Source: Mycolicibacterium rufum (GTDB lineage Bacteria; Actinomycetota; Actinomycetes; Mycobacteriales; Mycobacteriaceae). From it: a stretch of DNA of 64,000 nucleotides. Position numbers and translations under genes: made by a program. Positions 41,056 through 54,096 of the stretch are shown here, piece by piece (the stretch's first letter is position 1; each line of letters opens with the position of its first letter). The stretch is taken from assembly GCF_022374875.2 (NCBI RefSeq), contig NZ_CP092427.2:2914001-2978000 (forward strand). Reading direction: 5' to 3'. The notes beneath the pieces were generated by a model. That model was not told the DNA's origin, did not search any database, and saw nothing but the letters and a program-made list of their open reading frames with translations.

Positions 41056-42474
41056 ATGGGTCTGGTCGATCGTTTCGAGCGCAAGCTCGAGGACTCGGTC
41101 GGCAACGCGTTCGCCCGGGTGTTCGGCGGATCCATCATGCCGGCCGAGGTCGAGTCGCTGCTGCGGCGCGAAGCCGACTCGGGCGCCCGCGAGATGCACG
41201 GCGGCCGCGTTTTGGCACCGAACGACTACGTCATTACCCTCAGTGTGCCTGACCATCAGAAGGTGAGTGCCGACCCGGACATCACCCCGACCACGTTCGC
41301 CAAGCACCTGGAGGGCTATATCCATGAGCGCGGATGGCAAACGTATGGTGAGGTGGTTGTCCGATTCGAGCAATCGCCCGACCTGCACACCGGACAGTTT
41401 CGCGCGCGCGGTGTGGTCAATCCCGACTCGACCACGGGCGTACCCGCCCCACCACCTCGAGACCTCTCGTCCCACGCAGAACCAGGAGTACCAGCGATGA
41501 GCGACAATCCGACCTACCGCGGCGGCCAGGGGCCGGGCCGGCCCGGGGACGACTACTACAACCGTCCCGAGGACGACCGGTACAACCGTCCTGACGACCA
41601 GCGTGGCGGCTACCCGCCCGCGGACCAGGGCGGCTACCCGCCCGCGGACCAGGGTGGTTACCCGCCGGCCGATCAGGGCGGCTACCCGCCGCACGGCGAC
41701 CAGGGTTATCCGCAGCGGGGCGGCTACCCCGATCAGGGTGGCTACCCGGACCAGGGCGGCTACGGCGACCAGGGCTACCCGCCGCCGTCCTACGAGCAGC
41801 GCCCCCCGGCCGGCTACGTCCCGCCGCAGGGCGGCTACCAGGACCAGGGCTACCGGCCCGCGCCCGGTGGGTACGGTCCGCCTCCCGGCGGCGGCCAGCA
41901 CGGCTACGGCGCTCCCGCCGGTGACTACGACTACGGACGTCCCCCGGCCCGCCCGTCCTACCCGGACCAGGGCGGCTACCCCGATCAGGGCGGTTACCCG
42001 GACCAGGGCGGCTACGGCGGCGGCCAGGGCTACGGGCGCCAGGAGTACGGCCAGCCCGACTACGGCCGCTACGGCGGCGAGGCCCCGGCCGGCTACGGCG
42101 ACCAGGGCTACGGCGATCAGGGCTACGGGGCCGGCGGCGGGTACGGCGCCGGGTACGGAGCCGGCCAGGGTGAGTACCCCACGGCGGGTTCGACGGTCAC
42201 CCTGCAGCTCGACGACGGCAGCGGACGCACCTACCAGTTGCGCGAAGGCGCCAACGTGATCGGCCGCGGACAGGACGCACAGTTCCGCCTGCCCGACACG
42301 GGGGTGTCCCGTCGGCATCTGGAGATCCGCTGGGACGGCCAGGTGGCGCTATTGTCAGACCTCAACTCCACCAACGGCACCACGGTGAACAACGCGCCGG
42401 TCCAGGAGTGGCAGCTGGCCGACGGCGACGTCATCCGGCTGGGCCACTCCGAGATCATCGTCCGCGTTCACTGA
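41056..42474 (+). CDS. fhaA: FhaA, FHA-domain protein with DUF3662 and Tyr/Gly/Pro repeats
   Basis: This 472-residue protein has an N-terminal DUF3662 domain (MGLVDRFERKLEDSVGNAFARVFGGSIMPAEVESLLRREAD), a long disordered middle made of GGYP-(P/D)-x-D-QGGY repeats (about residues 150-375) and a C-terminal FHA domain (VIGRGQDAQFRLPDTGVSRRHLEIRWDG ... LNSTNGTTVNN). FhaA binds phospho-Thr of PknB and the pseudokinase domain of MviN/MurJ and restrains peptidoglycan synthesis. It is first in the + strand operon to pknB. GAGGG-type ribosome site upstream of the ATG. The repeats favour condensate-like behaviour (inference). Confidence 0.93.
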   Translation: MGLVDRFERKLEDSVGNAFARVFGGSIMPAEVESLLRREADSGAREMHGGRVLAPNDYVITLSVPDHQKVSADPDITPTTFAKHLEGYIHERGWQTYGEVVVRFEQSPDLHTGQFRARGVVNPDSTTGVPAPPPRDLSSHAEPGVPAMSDNPTYRGGQGPGRPGDDYYNRPEDDRYNRPDDQRGGYPPADQGGYPPADQGGYPPADQGGYPPHGDQGYPQRGGYPDQGGYPDQGGYGDQGYPPPSYEQRPPAGYVPPQGGYQDQGYRPAPGGYGPPPGGGQHGYGAPAGDYDYGRPPARPSYPDQGGYPDQGGYPDQGGYGGGQGYGRQEYGQPDYGRYGGEAPAGYGDQGYGDQGYGAGGGYGAGYGAGQGEYPTAGSTVTLQLDDGSGRTYQLREGANVIGRGQDAQFRLPDTGVSRRHLEIRWDGQVALLSDLNSTNGTTVNNAPVQEWQLADGDVIRLGHSEIIVRVH

Positions 42475-42603
42475 GGCTCCGCCCGCACGGGGGCAGCGAC
42501 GGCGTGAGCCTCACGTCGACCGCCGCCCACGTAGGGTGGCGGTGCCGAACTGCGCCGACGAGCGCTTGCGCGAGGAGTACGACCCGGACGGAGAGGACGT
42601 CGG

Positions 42604-43068
42604 ATGCAGGGGCTGATACTGCAGCTGACGCGCGTCGGCTTCCTGTTGCTGCTGTGGCTGTTCATCTGGTCGGTGCTGCGCATCCTGCGTACCGACATCT
42701 ACGCGCCGACCGGCGCGGTGATGGTGCGCCGCGGGCTGGCGCTGCGCGGTTCGCTGCTGCCCAACCGGGCCCGCAACGTCCCGCGCCAGCTGGTGGTCAC
42801 CGAGGGCGCACTGACCGGGACCCGCATCCCTTTGGGCACCCAACCCGTGCTGATCGGGCGGGCCGATGACTCCACGCTGGTGCTGACCGACGATTACGCC
42901 TCGACGCGCCATGCCCGGCTCTCGCCACGCGGTCCGGAATGGTACGTAGAGGACCTAGGATCGACCAACGGTACATACCTCGACAGGGCGAAGGTGACGA
43001 CGGCGGTACGAGTTCCGATGGGCACACCGGTGCGGATCGGCAAGACGGTGATCGAGTTGCGCCCGTGA
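42604..43068 (+). CDS. fhaB: FhaB (FipA), membrane-anchored FHA protein
   Basis: This 154-residue protein has an N-terminal membrane segment (LILQLTRVGFLLLLWLFIWSVLRILRT) and a cytoplasmic C-terminal FHA domain (LIGRADDSTLVLTDDYASTRHARLSP, LGSTNGTYLDRAKV). A Thr near residue 40 (DIYAPTGA) sits where PknA phosphorylates the orthologue. In M. tuberculosis FipA links FtsZ and FtsQ under oxidative stress. Stop overlaps the GTG of pstP. Confidence 0.93.
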   Translation: MQGLILQLTRVGFLLLLWLFIWSVLRILRTDIYAPTGAVMVRRGLALRGSLLPNRARNVPRQLVVTEGALTGTRIPLGTQPVLIGRADDSTLVLTDDYASTRHARLSPRGPEWYVEDLGSTNGTYLDRAKVTTAVRVPMGTPVRIGKTVIELRP

Positions 43069-44600
43069 CCCTCGTGCTCCGATATGCGGCCCGCAGCGAC
43101 CGGGGGCTGGTGCGTGCCAACAACGAGGACTCCGTGTACGCCGGGGCGCGGCTGCTGGCGCTCGCCGACGGCATGGGCGGCCACGCCGCCGGCGAAGTGG
43201 CCTCGCAGTTGGTGATCGCGGCGCTGGCCCATCTCGACGACGACGAGCCGGGCGGTGACCTGCTCAGCAAGCTCGACGCCGCGGTGCGCGAAGGCAACTC
43301 GGCGATCGCCGCGCATGTCGAGGCCGACCCCGAACTCGACGGCATGGGCACGACGCTGACCGCAATCCTGTTCGCGGGCAACCGGCTTGGCCTGGTGCAC
43401 ATCGGCGACTCGCGCGGGTACCTGATGCGCGACGGCGAACTCGCGCAGATCACCAAGGACGACACCTTCGTCCAGACCCTGGTCGACGAGGGCCGCATCA
43501 CCGCCGAGGAGGCCCACAGCCACCCGCAGCGGTCGCTGATCATGCGTGCGCTCACCGGGCATGAGGTGGAGCCGACGCTGATCATGCGGGAAGCCCGCGC
43601 CGGCGACCGCTACCTGCTGTGCTCCGACGGCCTGTCCGACCCGGTCAGCCACGACACCATCGCCGAGGCGCTGCAGATCTCCGACGTCGCCGAAAGTGCG
43701 GACCGGCTCATCGAATTGGCCTTGCGCGGCGGCGGACCCGACAACGTGACCGTGGTCGTCGCCGACGTCGTGGACGTCACCTCCCACGACTACGGGCAGA
43801 CCCAGCCGATCCTGGCCGGCGCCGTCTCCGGCGACGACGACCAGAGCGCGCCGCCGAACACGGCAGCGGGCCGGGCGTCGGCCTTCAACCCGAAGCGCAA
43901 CGCCGCCAAACGCGTTGTCCCGCAACCCGAAGAGCCTCCCCCGCGTCCGCGCTCGCGTCGCCGCATCTACCTCGCGGCCGCAGTGCTGGTGCTGGCGGTC
44001 CTCGCCGGCTTGGCGGTCGCCCGCGAAATCGTCCGCAACAACTACTACGTCAGCGAACACGACGGCATCGTCTCGATCATGCGTGGTGTTCAGGGCTCCT
44101 TCCTCGGAATCTCCCTTCAGGAGCCGTATCTGCTGGGCTGCCTGAACGCCCGCAACGAGCTGTCCCTCATCAGCGCCGACCAGTCGCGCGACAACCTGGG
44201 TTGCCGGCTCCTCGCCGTGAGCGACATGCGTCCCTCCGAACGTGCGCAGGTGATCGCCGGTCTGCCGTCCGGCACTCTCGACGACGCCATCGGCCAGATC
44301 ACCGAGCTGTCCCACAGCTCGGTGCTGCCGGTCTGCGCGCCGCGCTCCCCCGCCACGTCCAGCCGCCCGCCGTCGCCGCGGCCGTCGACCACTCGCGCCC
44401 CGGGAACGCCTGCACCGAGCGGCAATTCGCCCACCTCGGCTCCCCCGCCCGCTCCGGAGACGCCGCGCACCGTGACGTCCTCGCCGGCGCCGCCCGGTCC
44501 CCCGCCGGCGCCTACCCCGTCGCCGACGCCGTCGCCCACCGTGACGGCGCTGCCGCCCCCGCCACCTGAACCCGGAACGAACTGCCGGGAAGTGTCATGA
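43065..44600 (+). CDS. pstP: PstP, membrane Ser/Thr protein phosphatase (PP2C)
   Basis: This 511-residue PP2C phosphatase has the cytoplasmic domain with metal-binding Asp in LADGMGGHAAGE, the GMGTTLTA and VHIGDSRGYL motifs and GGPDNVTVVV, then a transmembrane helix (IYLAAAVLVLAVLAGLAV) and an extracellular domain with a Pro/Thr-rich tail. It reverses PknA/PknB phosphorylation. GTGA overlap with fhaB and ATGA overlap with rodA show translational coupling. Confidence 0.95.
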   Translation: MTLVLRYAARSDRGLVRANNEDSVYAGARLLALADGMGGHAAGEVASQLVIAALAHLDDDEPGGDLLSKLDAAVREGNSAIAAHVEADPELDGMGTTLTAILFAGNRLGLVHIGDSRGYLMRDGELAQITKDDTFVQTLVDEGRITAEEAHSHPQRSLIMRALTGHEVEPTLIMREARAGDRYLLCSDGLSDPVSHDTIAEALQISDVAESADRLIELALRGGGPDNVTVVVADVVDVTSHDYGQTQPILAGAVSGDDDQSAPPNTAAGRASAFNPKRNAAKRVVPQPEEPPPRPRSRRRIYLAAAVLVLAVLAGLAVAREIVRNNYYVSEHDGIVSIMRGVQGSFLGISLQEPYLLGCLNARNELSLISADQSRDNLGCRLLAVSDMRPSERAQVIAGLPSGTLDDAIGQITELSHSSVLPVCAPRSPATSSRPPSPRPSTTRAPGTPAPSGNSPTSAPPPAPETPRTVTSSPAPPGPPPAPTPSPTPSPTVTALPPPPPEPGTNCREVS

Positions 44601-46009
44601 CGACACAACCGCAGTCGCCGGTGGCGGTGACCCCGTCACTGCCGAACCGCCGCAATGCCGAACTGTTCCTGCTCGGCTTCGCCGCGCTGATCACCACGGT
44701 CGCCCTGCTGCTGGTCGAGGCGAACCAGGAGCAGGGGCTGCGCTGGGATCTGGCTCAGTACACGGTCGCCTACCTCGCGCTGTTCGCCGGTGCCCACCTG
44801 GCCGTGCGGCGCTTCGCCCCCTACGCCGATCCGCTGCTGCTGCCGGTGGTGGCGCTGCTCAACGGCCTGGGGTTGGTCATGATCCACCGCCTCGACCTCG
44901 CCACCGGCGAACCGACGGCGCGCGGTCTGGGGGGCACCGCCAACCAGCAGATGCTGTGGACCCTGGTCGGTGTCATCGGGTTCTCCCTCGTGGTGATCTT
45001 CCTGCGCGACCACCGGCTGCTGTCGCGTTACGGCTATGTGTGTGGGCTGGTCGGCCTGATCCTTCTCGTCATCCCCGCCATCCTGCCCCGCTCGATGTCG
45101 GAGCAGAACGGCGCGAAGATCTGGATTCGCTTGCCCGGCTTCTCGATTCAGCCCGCCGAGTTCTCCAAGATCCTGCTGCTGATCTTCTTCGCCGCGGTCC
45201 TGGTGTCCAAGCGCAGTCTGTTCACCAGTGCGGGCAAGCACGTGCTGGGCATGGACCTGCCGCGGCCGCGTGATCTGGGGCCGCTGTTGGCCGCCTGGAT
45301 CGCGTCGATCGGCGTGATGATCTTCGAGAAGGATCTCGGCACCTCGCTGCTGCTCTACGCGTCGTTCCTGGTGCTGGTGTACATCGCGACCGAGCGGTTC
45401 AGCTGGGTGGTGCTCGGGTTGACGCTGTTCGCCGCGGGCAGCGTGGTGGCCTACTTCGTCTTCGACCACGTCCGGGTGCGGGTGGAGACGTGGCGCGACC
45501 CGTTCGCCGACCCCGAGGGCGCCGGCTACCAGATGGTGCAGTCGCTGTTCAGCTTCGCCACGGGCGGCATCTTCGGCACCGGGCTGGGCAACGGTCAGCC
45601 CGGCACCGTGCCCGCGGCCTCCACCGACTTCATCATCGCCGCGGTCGGTGAGGAACTCGGCCTCGTCGGCCTGGCGGCGGTGCTGCTGCTCTACACGATC
45701 GTGGTGATCCGCGGCATGCGCACCGCCATCGCGGTGCGCGACAGCTTCGGCAAGCTGCTGGCCGCCGGTCTGGCGGCCACGCTGGCGATCCAGCTGTTCA
45801 TCGTCGTCGGCGGCGTCACCAAGCTGATCCCGCTGACCGGCCTGACCACCCCGTGGATGTCCTACGGCGGCTCGTCGCTGGTGGCCAACTACCTGCTGCT
45901 CGCGATCCTGGTGCGGATCTCGCACAACGCGCGCCGACCCCTGGAGACCCGCTCGCTTCCGCCGGGACCGATCGCCGCGGCCAGCACCGAGGTGATCGAG
46001 AAGGTATGA
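44597..46009 (+). CDS. rodA: RodA, SEDS peptidoglycan glycosyltransferase
   Basis: This 470-residue polytopic protein (about 10 membrane helices) has the SEDS signatures: GAKIWIRLPGFSIQPAEFSK, EKDLGTSLLL and the C-terminal LIPLTGLTTPWMSYGGSSLVANY. RodA polymerises lipid II together with the transpeptidase PbpA encoded next. Overlaps both neighbours by four bases. Confidence 0.95.
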   Translation: MTTQPQSPVAVTPSLPNRRNAELFLLGFAALITTVALLLVEANQEQGLRWDLAQYTVAYLALFAGAHLAVRRFAPYADPLLLPVVALLNGLGLVMIHRLDLATGEPTARGLGGTANQQMLWTLVGVIGFSLVVIFLRDHRLLSRYGYVCGLVGLILLVIPAILPRSMSEQNGAKIWIRLPGFSIQPAEFSKILLLIFFAAVLVSKRSLFTSAGKHVLGMDLPRPRDLGPLLAAWIASIGVMIFEKDLGTSLLLYASFLVLVYIATERFSWVVLGLTLFAAGSVVAYFVFDHVRVRVETWRDPFADPEGAGYQMVQSLFSFATGGIFGTGLGNGQPGTVPAASTDFIIAAVGEELGLVGLAAVLLLYTIVVIRGMRTAIAVRDSFGKLLAAGLAATLAIQLFIVVGGVTKLIPLTGLTTPWMSYGGSSLVANYLLLAILVRISHNARRPLETRSLPPGPIAAASTEVIEKV

Positions 46010-47477
46010 ACACCTCGCTGCGCCGCATCTCCGTCATGATCATGGGCCTGATCGTGCTGCTGCTCGCCAACGCCACCCTGACGCAGGTCTTCACCGCCGA
46101 CGGGTTGCGCTCGGACCCACGCAATCAGCGGGTGCTTCTCGACGAGTACTCCCGGCAGCGCGGGCAGATCTCCGCGGGCGGCCAGCTGCTCGCCTACTCG
46201 GTGTCCACCGAGGGCCGCTTCCGGTTCCTGCGCGTCTACCCCAACCCGCTGGCCTACGCGCCGGTGACGGGGTTCTACTCGCTGAGCTACTCGAGCACCG
46301 GGCTGGAACGCGCCGAGGACACCATCCTCAACGGGTCGGACCAGCGCCTCTTCGGCCGCAGGCTCGCCGACTTCTTCACCGGCCGTGACCCTCGCGGCGG
46401 CAACGTGGCCACGACCATCCGGCCCGAAGTGCAGCAGGCCGCCTGGGACGCGATGGAGAAGGGCTGCAACGGCCCCTGCAAGGGTGCCGTCGTCGCGCTG
46501 GAGCCGTCGACGGGCAAGATCCTGGCGATGGTGTCCGCGCCGTCCTACGACCCCAACCTGCTGGCCACCCACGACGTCGCGGAGCAGTCGCAGGCCTGGC
46601 AGCGGCTGCGCGACGACCCCGACTCGCCGCTGCTGAATCGTGCGATCTCCGAGACCTATCCGCCCGGGTCGACGTTCAAGGTGCTCACCACCGCCGCGGC
46701 GCTGCAGTCCGGCGCGACGCCCGACACGCAGCTGACCGCGGCTCCGCAGATCGCCCTGCCCGACAGCACCGCCACGCTGGAGAACTTCGGGGGGTCCGCG
46801 TGTGGCGGCGGACCGACGGCAACCCTGCAGTACGCGTTCGCGCATTCCTGCAACACGGCGTTCGTGCAACTCGGCATCAACACCGGCGCCGACCGGTTGC
46901 GTACCGTCGCGCAGGGTTTCGGGGTGGACGATCCGCCGCCGGCGATCCCGCTCCAAGTCGCCGATTCGACGCTGGGTCCGATCCCGGACGCCGCGGCGAT
47001 GGGGATGACGAGCATCGGCCAGAAGGACGTCGCCCTGACGCCGCTGCAGAACGCGATGGTCGCGGCGACCGTGGCGAACAAGGGGATCACGATGCAGCCG
47101 TACCTGGTCGACAGCCTCAAGGGACCCGACCTCGCGAACATCGCCACCACGGTGCCGACCCAAGAGCGGCGGGCGATCCCCGAGCAGGTCGCAGATACAC
47201 TTACGGACTTGATGGTCGCCGCCGAGCAGGTGACTCAGCAGAAGGGAGCCATCGCCGGCGTGCAGATCGCATCCAAGACCGGCACTGCGGAGCACGGCAC
47301 TGACCCGCGCAACACGCCGCCGCATGCCTGGTACATCGCCTTCGCGCCCGCTCAGGCACCCAAGGTCGCGGTGGCGGTGCTGGTCGAGAACGGCGGGAAC
47401 CGCCTGGACGCCACGGGCGGGGCCGTGGCAGCGCCGATCGGGCGGGCGACGATCGCGGCGGCGTTGAGGGAGGCCTC

Positions 47478-47481
<4 letters not shown>
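46006..47481 (+). CDS. pbpA: PbpA, class B penicillin-binding protein
   Basis: This 491-residue transpeptidase has an N-terminal membrane anchor ([22 protein letters not shown]), a dimerisation domain and the catalytic domain with S-x-x-K ([10 protein letters not shown]), S-C-N (AHSCNTAFV) and K-T-G ([11 protein letters not shown]). It cross-links peptidoglycan with RodA and is needed for cell length and septation in mycobacteria. Phospho-control by PknB is known in the family. ATGA overlap with pknA follows. Confidence 0.95.
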
Positions 47482-48755
<1,274 letters not shown>

Positions 48756-48762
48756 TAGTGCG

Positions 48763-50605
<1,843 letters not shown>

Positions 50606-50628
<23 letters not shown>

Positions 50629-51280
50629 CGGCGGCCACAGCGGTCGCCACCTCGTTCTCGAGGCGGGCGACCAACGCTTCGGCGGGGGCGGTGCCGCACT
50701 CGGCGAGCCAATTGGCCAGCATCCGGTGCCCGCCCTCGGTGAGGATGGACTCGGGATGGAACTGCACACCGTGGATCGGCAACTCGACGTGCCGCACGCC
50801 CATGATCACGCCGCCTTCGGTGCGGGCGATGACCTCCAGTTCGTCGGGCACGGTGTCCGGCAGGATCGTCAGCGAGTGGTAGCGCGTCGCGGTGAACGGA
50901 TCCGGCAGGCCTTTGAGCACTCCCCGATCGGTGTGGAAGACGGTGCTGGTCTTGCCGTGCAGCAGTTCCGGTGCGCGGTCGACGGTGCCGCCGAACGCGA
51001 CGCCGATGGCCTGATGGCCCAGGCAGACGCCGAGCAGCGGCGTCGCCGCGGCCGCGCAGGCGTTGACCAGCGGGATGGACGCACCGGCCCGCTCCGGGGT
51101 ACCGGGGCCGGGGCTGAGCAGCACCCCGTCGAATTCGTCGGCGACGGAGGCGATGTCGGAGTCGGTGGCCAAGCGGTCGTCGTCGTTGCGCCAGACCTGC
51201 GCGTCCACCCCGAGCTGACCCAGATACTGCACGAGGTTGAACACGAAGCTGTCGTAGTTGTCGACAACCAGAACCTGCAT
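50606..51280 (-). CDS. trpG: Anthranilate/aminodeoxychorismate synthase component II (glutamine amidotransferase)
   Basis: This 224-residue class I amidotransferase has the LLSPGPGTPE oxyanion strand, the nucleophile Cys in LLGVCLGHQAIG and the His-Glu pair in IHGVQFHPES. It supplies ammonia for anthranilate and/or para-aminobenzoate synthesis; the single mycobacterial gene at this locus (Rv0013 position) probably serves both. Confidence 0.9.
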
Positions 51281-51303
51281 GTGACCAGGCTACCGCCCGG
51301 CCT

Positions 51304-52065
51304 TCAGTAGCCCAGCGGACCGATCGGCTGGGCGTACTTCATCCGCACCGGCGCGGTGTACCCGGCGACTTCGACGTCGCGGGTCTCCTCGGTGTAGCCG
51401 AGGCCGAAGCGCACCGCGTACTGCTTGTAGAGCGTCACCAGCGGAGCGTCGGCGAGGGCGCGCTGCATCGCGGCGGCGTCGCCGATCGCGGTGATGACGT
51501 ACGGCGGGCTGTAGGTGCGGCCGTTGAGCAGAAGGGTGTTGCCGACACAGCGGGGTGCCGATGTGGCGATGAGGCGTTGGTCCTGCATCTGGATGCCCTC
51601 GGCGCCGGCACTCCACAGCGCGTTGAGCACCGCCGTGATGTCCTGCTGATGCACCACGAGGTCGTCGGGCGACGCATCGCGCGGAAACCGGCCCTGAGCG
51701 TCGCGCTGGGCGTCGTTGAGGGTCACCACCAGGCCTGGACCGCGCAGCGGGGTCAGCGCCGCCTCCGGGGCTAGCGCGTCGGCGCGGCGGGTGATCGCGG
51801 TCAGGGCGGCGGCCGCGCTCGGTGAGCCGCCGTGGTGATTCTCGATCTCCGGCGCCAGGGCGTCCCGTTCGGCGGTCAGCCGGTCCACCGACCGCTGTGT
51901 CTCGCGCACCAGATCGACCAGCCGCGGGGCGTCGCTGCGCCGGATCTCGCCGCCACCGGACACGCCATGGGTGGCTCCGAGCAGCAGGCCCGCGGCCGCG
52001 CACACCACCGGCACCCCGATCCGCCACACCGATCGCCGGCGCACGGTGGCGTCACGGGCTTTCAT
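51304..52065 (-). CDS. DUF881 membrane-anchored protein (Rv0012 type)
   Basis: This 253-residue protein has one N-terminal membrane helix ([22 protein letters not shown]), a coiled-coil segment ([30 protein letters not shown]) and a DUF881 domain ([56 protein letters not shown]). The protein is expected outside the membrane near the division machinery. Divergent from crgA, as in other mycobacteria. Function not established. Confidence 0.88.
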   Translation of the reverse strand: MKARDATVRRRSVWRIGVPVVCAAAGLLLGATHGVSGGGEIRRSDAPRLVDLVRETQRSVDRLTAERDALAPEIENHHGGSPSAAAALTAITRRADALAPEAALTPLRGPGLVVTLNDAQRDAQGRFPRDASPDDLVVHQQDITAVLNALWSAGAEGIQMQDQRLIATSAPRCVGNTLLLNGRTYSPPYVITAIGDAAAMQRALADAPLVTLYKQYAVRFGLGYTEETRDVEVAGYTAPVRMKYAQPIGPLGY

Positions 52066-52184
52066 CGGTTCGGTCTCCTCTGGGGTGGGCGCCGCTGATC
52101 ACTGCGTTAGGCTTTGACCTACACATCATCGACGTTCACCCCGTCGATCGAAACCATGCCGCACCGATTCGTCCGAAGGTACCC

Positions 52185-52466
52185 ATGCCCAAGTCCAAGG
52201 TCCGCAAGAAGAACGACTTCACCATCAATCCGGTGAGCCGTACTCCGGTCAAGGTCAAGGCCGGCCCGTCGAGCATCTGGTTCGTCGTCCTGTTCTGCGG
52301 CCTGATGCTGATCGGCCTGGCGTGGCTGATCGTCTTCCAGCTCGCGGGCAGCGGTCCGGACGTTCCCAGCTTCCTGCAGTGGATGAGCAACCTGAACGTG
52401 TGGAACTACGCCATCGCGTTTGCCTTCATGATCACCGGGCTGTTGCTCACGATGCGGTGGCGCTGA
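52185..52466 (+). CDS. crgA: CrgA cell-division protein
   Basis: This 93-residue protein has a basic N-terminus ([14 protein letters not shown]) and two membrane helices ([24 protein letters not shown] and [18 protein letters not shown]) with a short outer loop. This is the actinobacterial CrgA, which recruits FtsI, FtsQ and the PbpA group at the septum. Same length as the M. tuberculosis protein. Confidence 0.95.
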   Translation: MPKSKVRKKNDFTINPVSRTPVKVKAGPSSIWFVVLFCGLMLIGLAWLIVFQLAGSGPDVPSFLQWMSNLNVWNYAIAFAFMITGLLLTMRWR

Positions 52467-52615
52467 CCGGCCGCGTGCCCGGATGTGACCAACATCTCCC
52501 GCCTGGCGTTTCCCTGCTCGCAACCCCGCCGTCACCAGATCACATCGATGTGATTCATCCCCATTGGGGATAGCACTTGTGGATAACCCCGTTCGTCGCG
52601 GTAGGAGTAGGTGAG

Positions 52616-53044
52616 TTGACCGCTCAGCAAACATCATGGGGTCCTCCGGCGGCAGGCATCGCCGGAGCCGCCGCAGCAGGCATTCTGCTCGGAATCGCCG
52701 TTGTGATGCTGGTCACAGACGTGCCCGGGCGGATCCTCATCGGCATTGCGGCGGTGGGGTTGCTCGCGTTTGCGGCCATGTCGTGGCGCGCCCGACCGAA
52801 GCTGGCAATCGACGGTGAGGCGCTGACCTACCGCGGGTGGTTCACCACGAGGCGATTGACCCGCGCCGACATCAGCCTGATCCGCATCACGGAGTTCCGC
52901 CGGATCGGCCGAACGATGCGTCTGCTGGAGATCGACACCACCGACGACCGGCTGCTGGTGCTGAGCCGCTGGGATCTGGGCAGCGACCCGTTGCGCGTCC
53001 TGGACGCGCTGACCGACGCCGGCTTCGCGCGCGGCGCCGGATGA
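52616..53044 (+). CDS. PH-domain-like membrane protein (Rv0010c type)
   Basis: This 142-residue protein has two membrane helices (AGIAGAAAAGILLGIAVVMLV and ILIGIAAVGLLAFAAMSW) followed by a bacterial PH-like domain (RPKLAIDGEALTYRGWFTTRRLTRADISLIRITEFRRIGRTMRLLEIDT). The TTG at 52616 is chosen: GGAG lies eight bases upstream and the length then equals the known orthologue; the open frame runs further up without a better start. Role unknown. Confidence 0.82.
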   Translation: MTAQQTSWGPPAAGIAGAAAAGILLGIAVVMLVTDVPGRILIGIAAVGLLAFAAMSWRARPKLAIDGEALTYRGWFTTRRLTRADISLIRITEFRRIGRTMRLLEIDTTDDRLLVLSRWDLGSDPLRVLDALTDAGFARGAG

Positions 53045-53572
53045 TCAGGAGATCGTCACCGACTCGATGACCACGGGATCGGTCGGGCGATCGCTGCGAT
53101 CGGTCGCCGTGGTGGCGATCGCGTCGACGACCTTCTGCGACTCGGGGTCGGTGACCTCACCGAAGATGGTGTGGCGACGGTTCAGATGCGGCGTCTTGCC
53201 GACGGTGATGAAGAACTGCGAGCCGTTGGTGCCCGGCCCGGCGTTGGCCATCGCCAGCAGGTAGGGCTTGTCGAACTGCAGCTCAGGATGGAACTCGTCG
53301 GCGAACTGGTAGCCCGGGCCGCCGCGACCGGTACCGGTCGGGTCGCCGCCCTGGATCATGAAGCCGTCGATGACGCGGTGGAACACCGCGCCGTCGTAGA
53401 ACGGGCCCGACGAGCCGCCCGAGGCGTTCTCGGTGCTGTAGTCCTTCGTGCCCTGAGCCAGGCCGACGAAGTTGGCCACGGTCTTGGGGGCGTGATTACC
53501 GAACAGGGCGATCTTGATGTCGCCGCGGTTGGTGTGCAGGGTCGCGGTCGCGGTCTGAAGAGGACTCGTCAC
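53045..53572 (-). CDS. ppiA: Peptidyl-prolyl cis-trans isomerase (cyclophilin)
   Basis: This 175-residue cyclophilin has [25 protein letters not shown] with catalytic Arg, [14 protein letters not shown] and HTIFGEV. It speeds prolyl isomerisation in protein folding. GTG start. Conserved at this place in mycobacteria (Rv0009). Confidence 0.95.
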   Translation of the reverse strand: MTSPLQTATATLHTNRGDIKIALFGNHAPKTVANFVGLAQGTKDYSTENASGGSSGPFYDGAVFHRVIDGFMIQGGDPTGTGRGGPGYQFADEFHPELQFDKPYLLAMANAGPGTNGSQFFITVGKTPHLNRRHTIFGEVTDPESQKVVDAIATTATDRSDRPTDPVVIESVTIS

Positions 53573-53678
53573 GGGAAGTCAGTGTGCCACGCCGCCTGAG
53601 ACCCCAACCGGGCACCGTGGGGTTGGCGGAGATGGCAGGCTGAAGGTCCCAGTGACGCGCTGCCGAGAAAGGTGGGCC

Positions 53679-54083
53679 ATGAGCTCCAAGACCCGAGTCC
53701 GATTGACGCCGAGCCAGCGGCTGAGCCGCGGTCTGAAGTATTCGACGGTGGGGCCGGTGGACGTCACCCGGGGAGCGGTGGGTCTGGGGGTCGACTCGGT
53801 GCGGTCGTCGGCGTCCTGGGTCGGTGAGCGGTACCGCAGTAGCCAGGTCGCCCGCCAGCTGAAGGAAGAGATCGCCGCCGCGCAGGATGCCATCGCGAAC
53901 CTGCCCGAGACGCTGGACAAGGCGCGCACCTCGCGCCGCCGCCGCCGGCCGCGGCTGCTCGCCGCGGGTATCGCGGTGGCGGTGCTGGCCGGGGGAGCGG
54001 CGGCCTTCACGATCGTTCGTCGTTCGACGCAGCCCGAGCCCTCGCCGCTGCCGCCGACCGTCGAGGTCACGCCGAAACCGTAG
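53679..54083 (+). CDS. Single-span membrane protein (Rv0008c type)
   Basis: This 134-residue protein starts [32 protein letters not shown], has a helical, possibly coiled region ([24 protein letters not shown]), then a basic stretch (RRRRRP) and one membrane helix ([21 protein letters not shown]) with a Pro-rich tail. GAAAGGTGGG precedes the ATG. In M. tuberculosis the orthologue is a septal-region membrane protein associated with CwsA-type functions; here the link is by position and shape. Confidence 0.75.
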   Translation: MSSKTRVRLTPSQRLSRGLKYSTVGPVDVTRGAVGLGVDSVRSSASWVGERYRSSQVARQLKEEIAAAQDAIANLPETLDKARTSRRRRRPRLLAAGIAVAVLAGGAAAFTIVRRSTQPEPSPLPPTVEVTPKP

Positions 54084-54096
54084 TGGGGGTGGGGTG

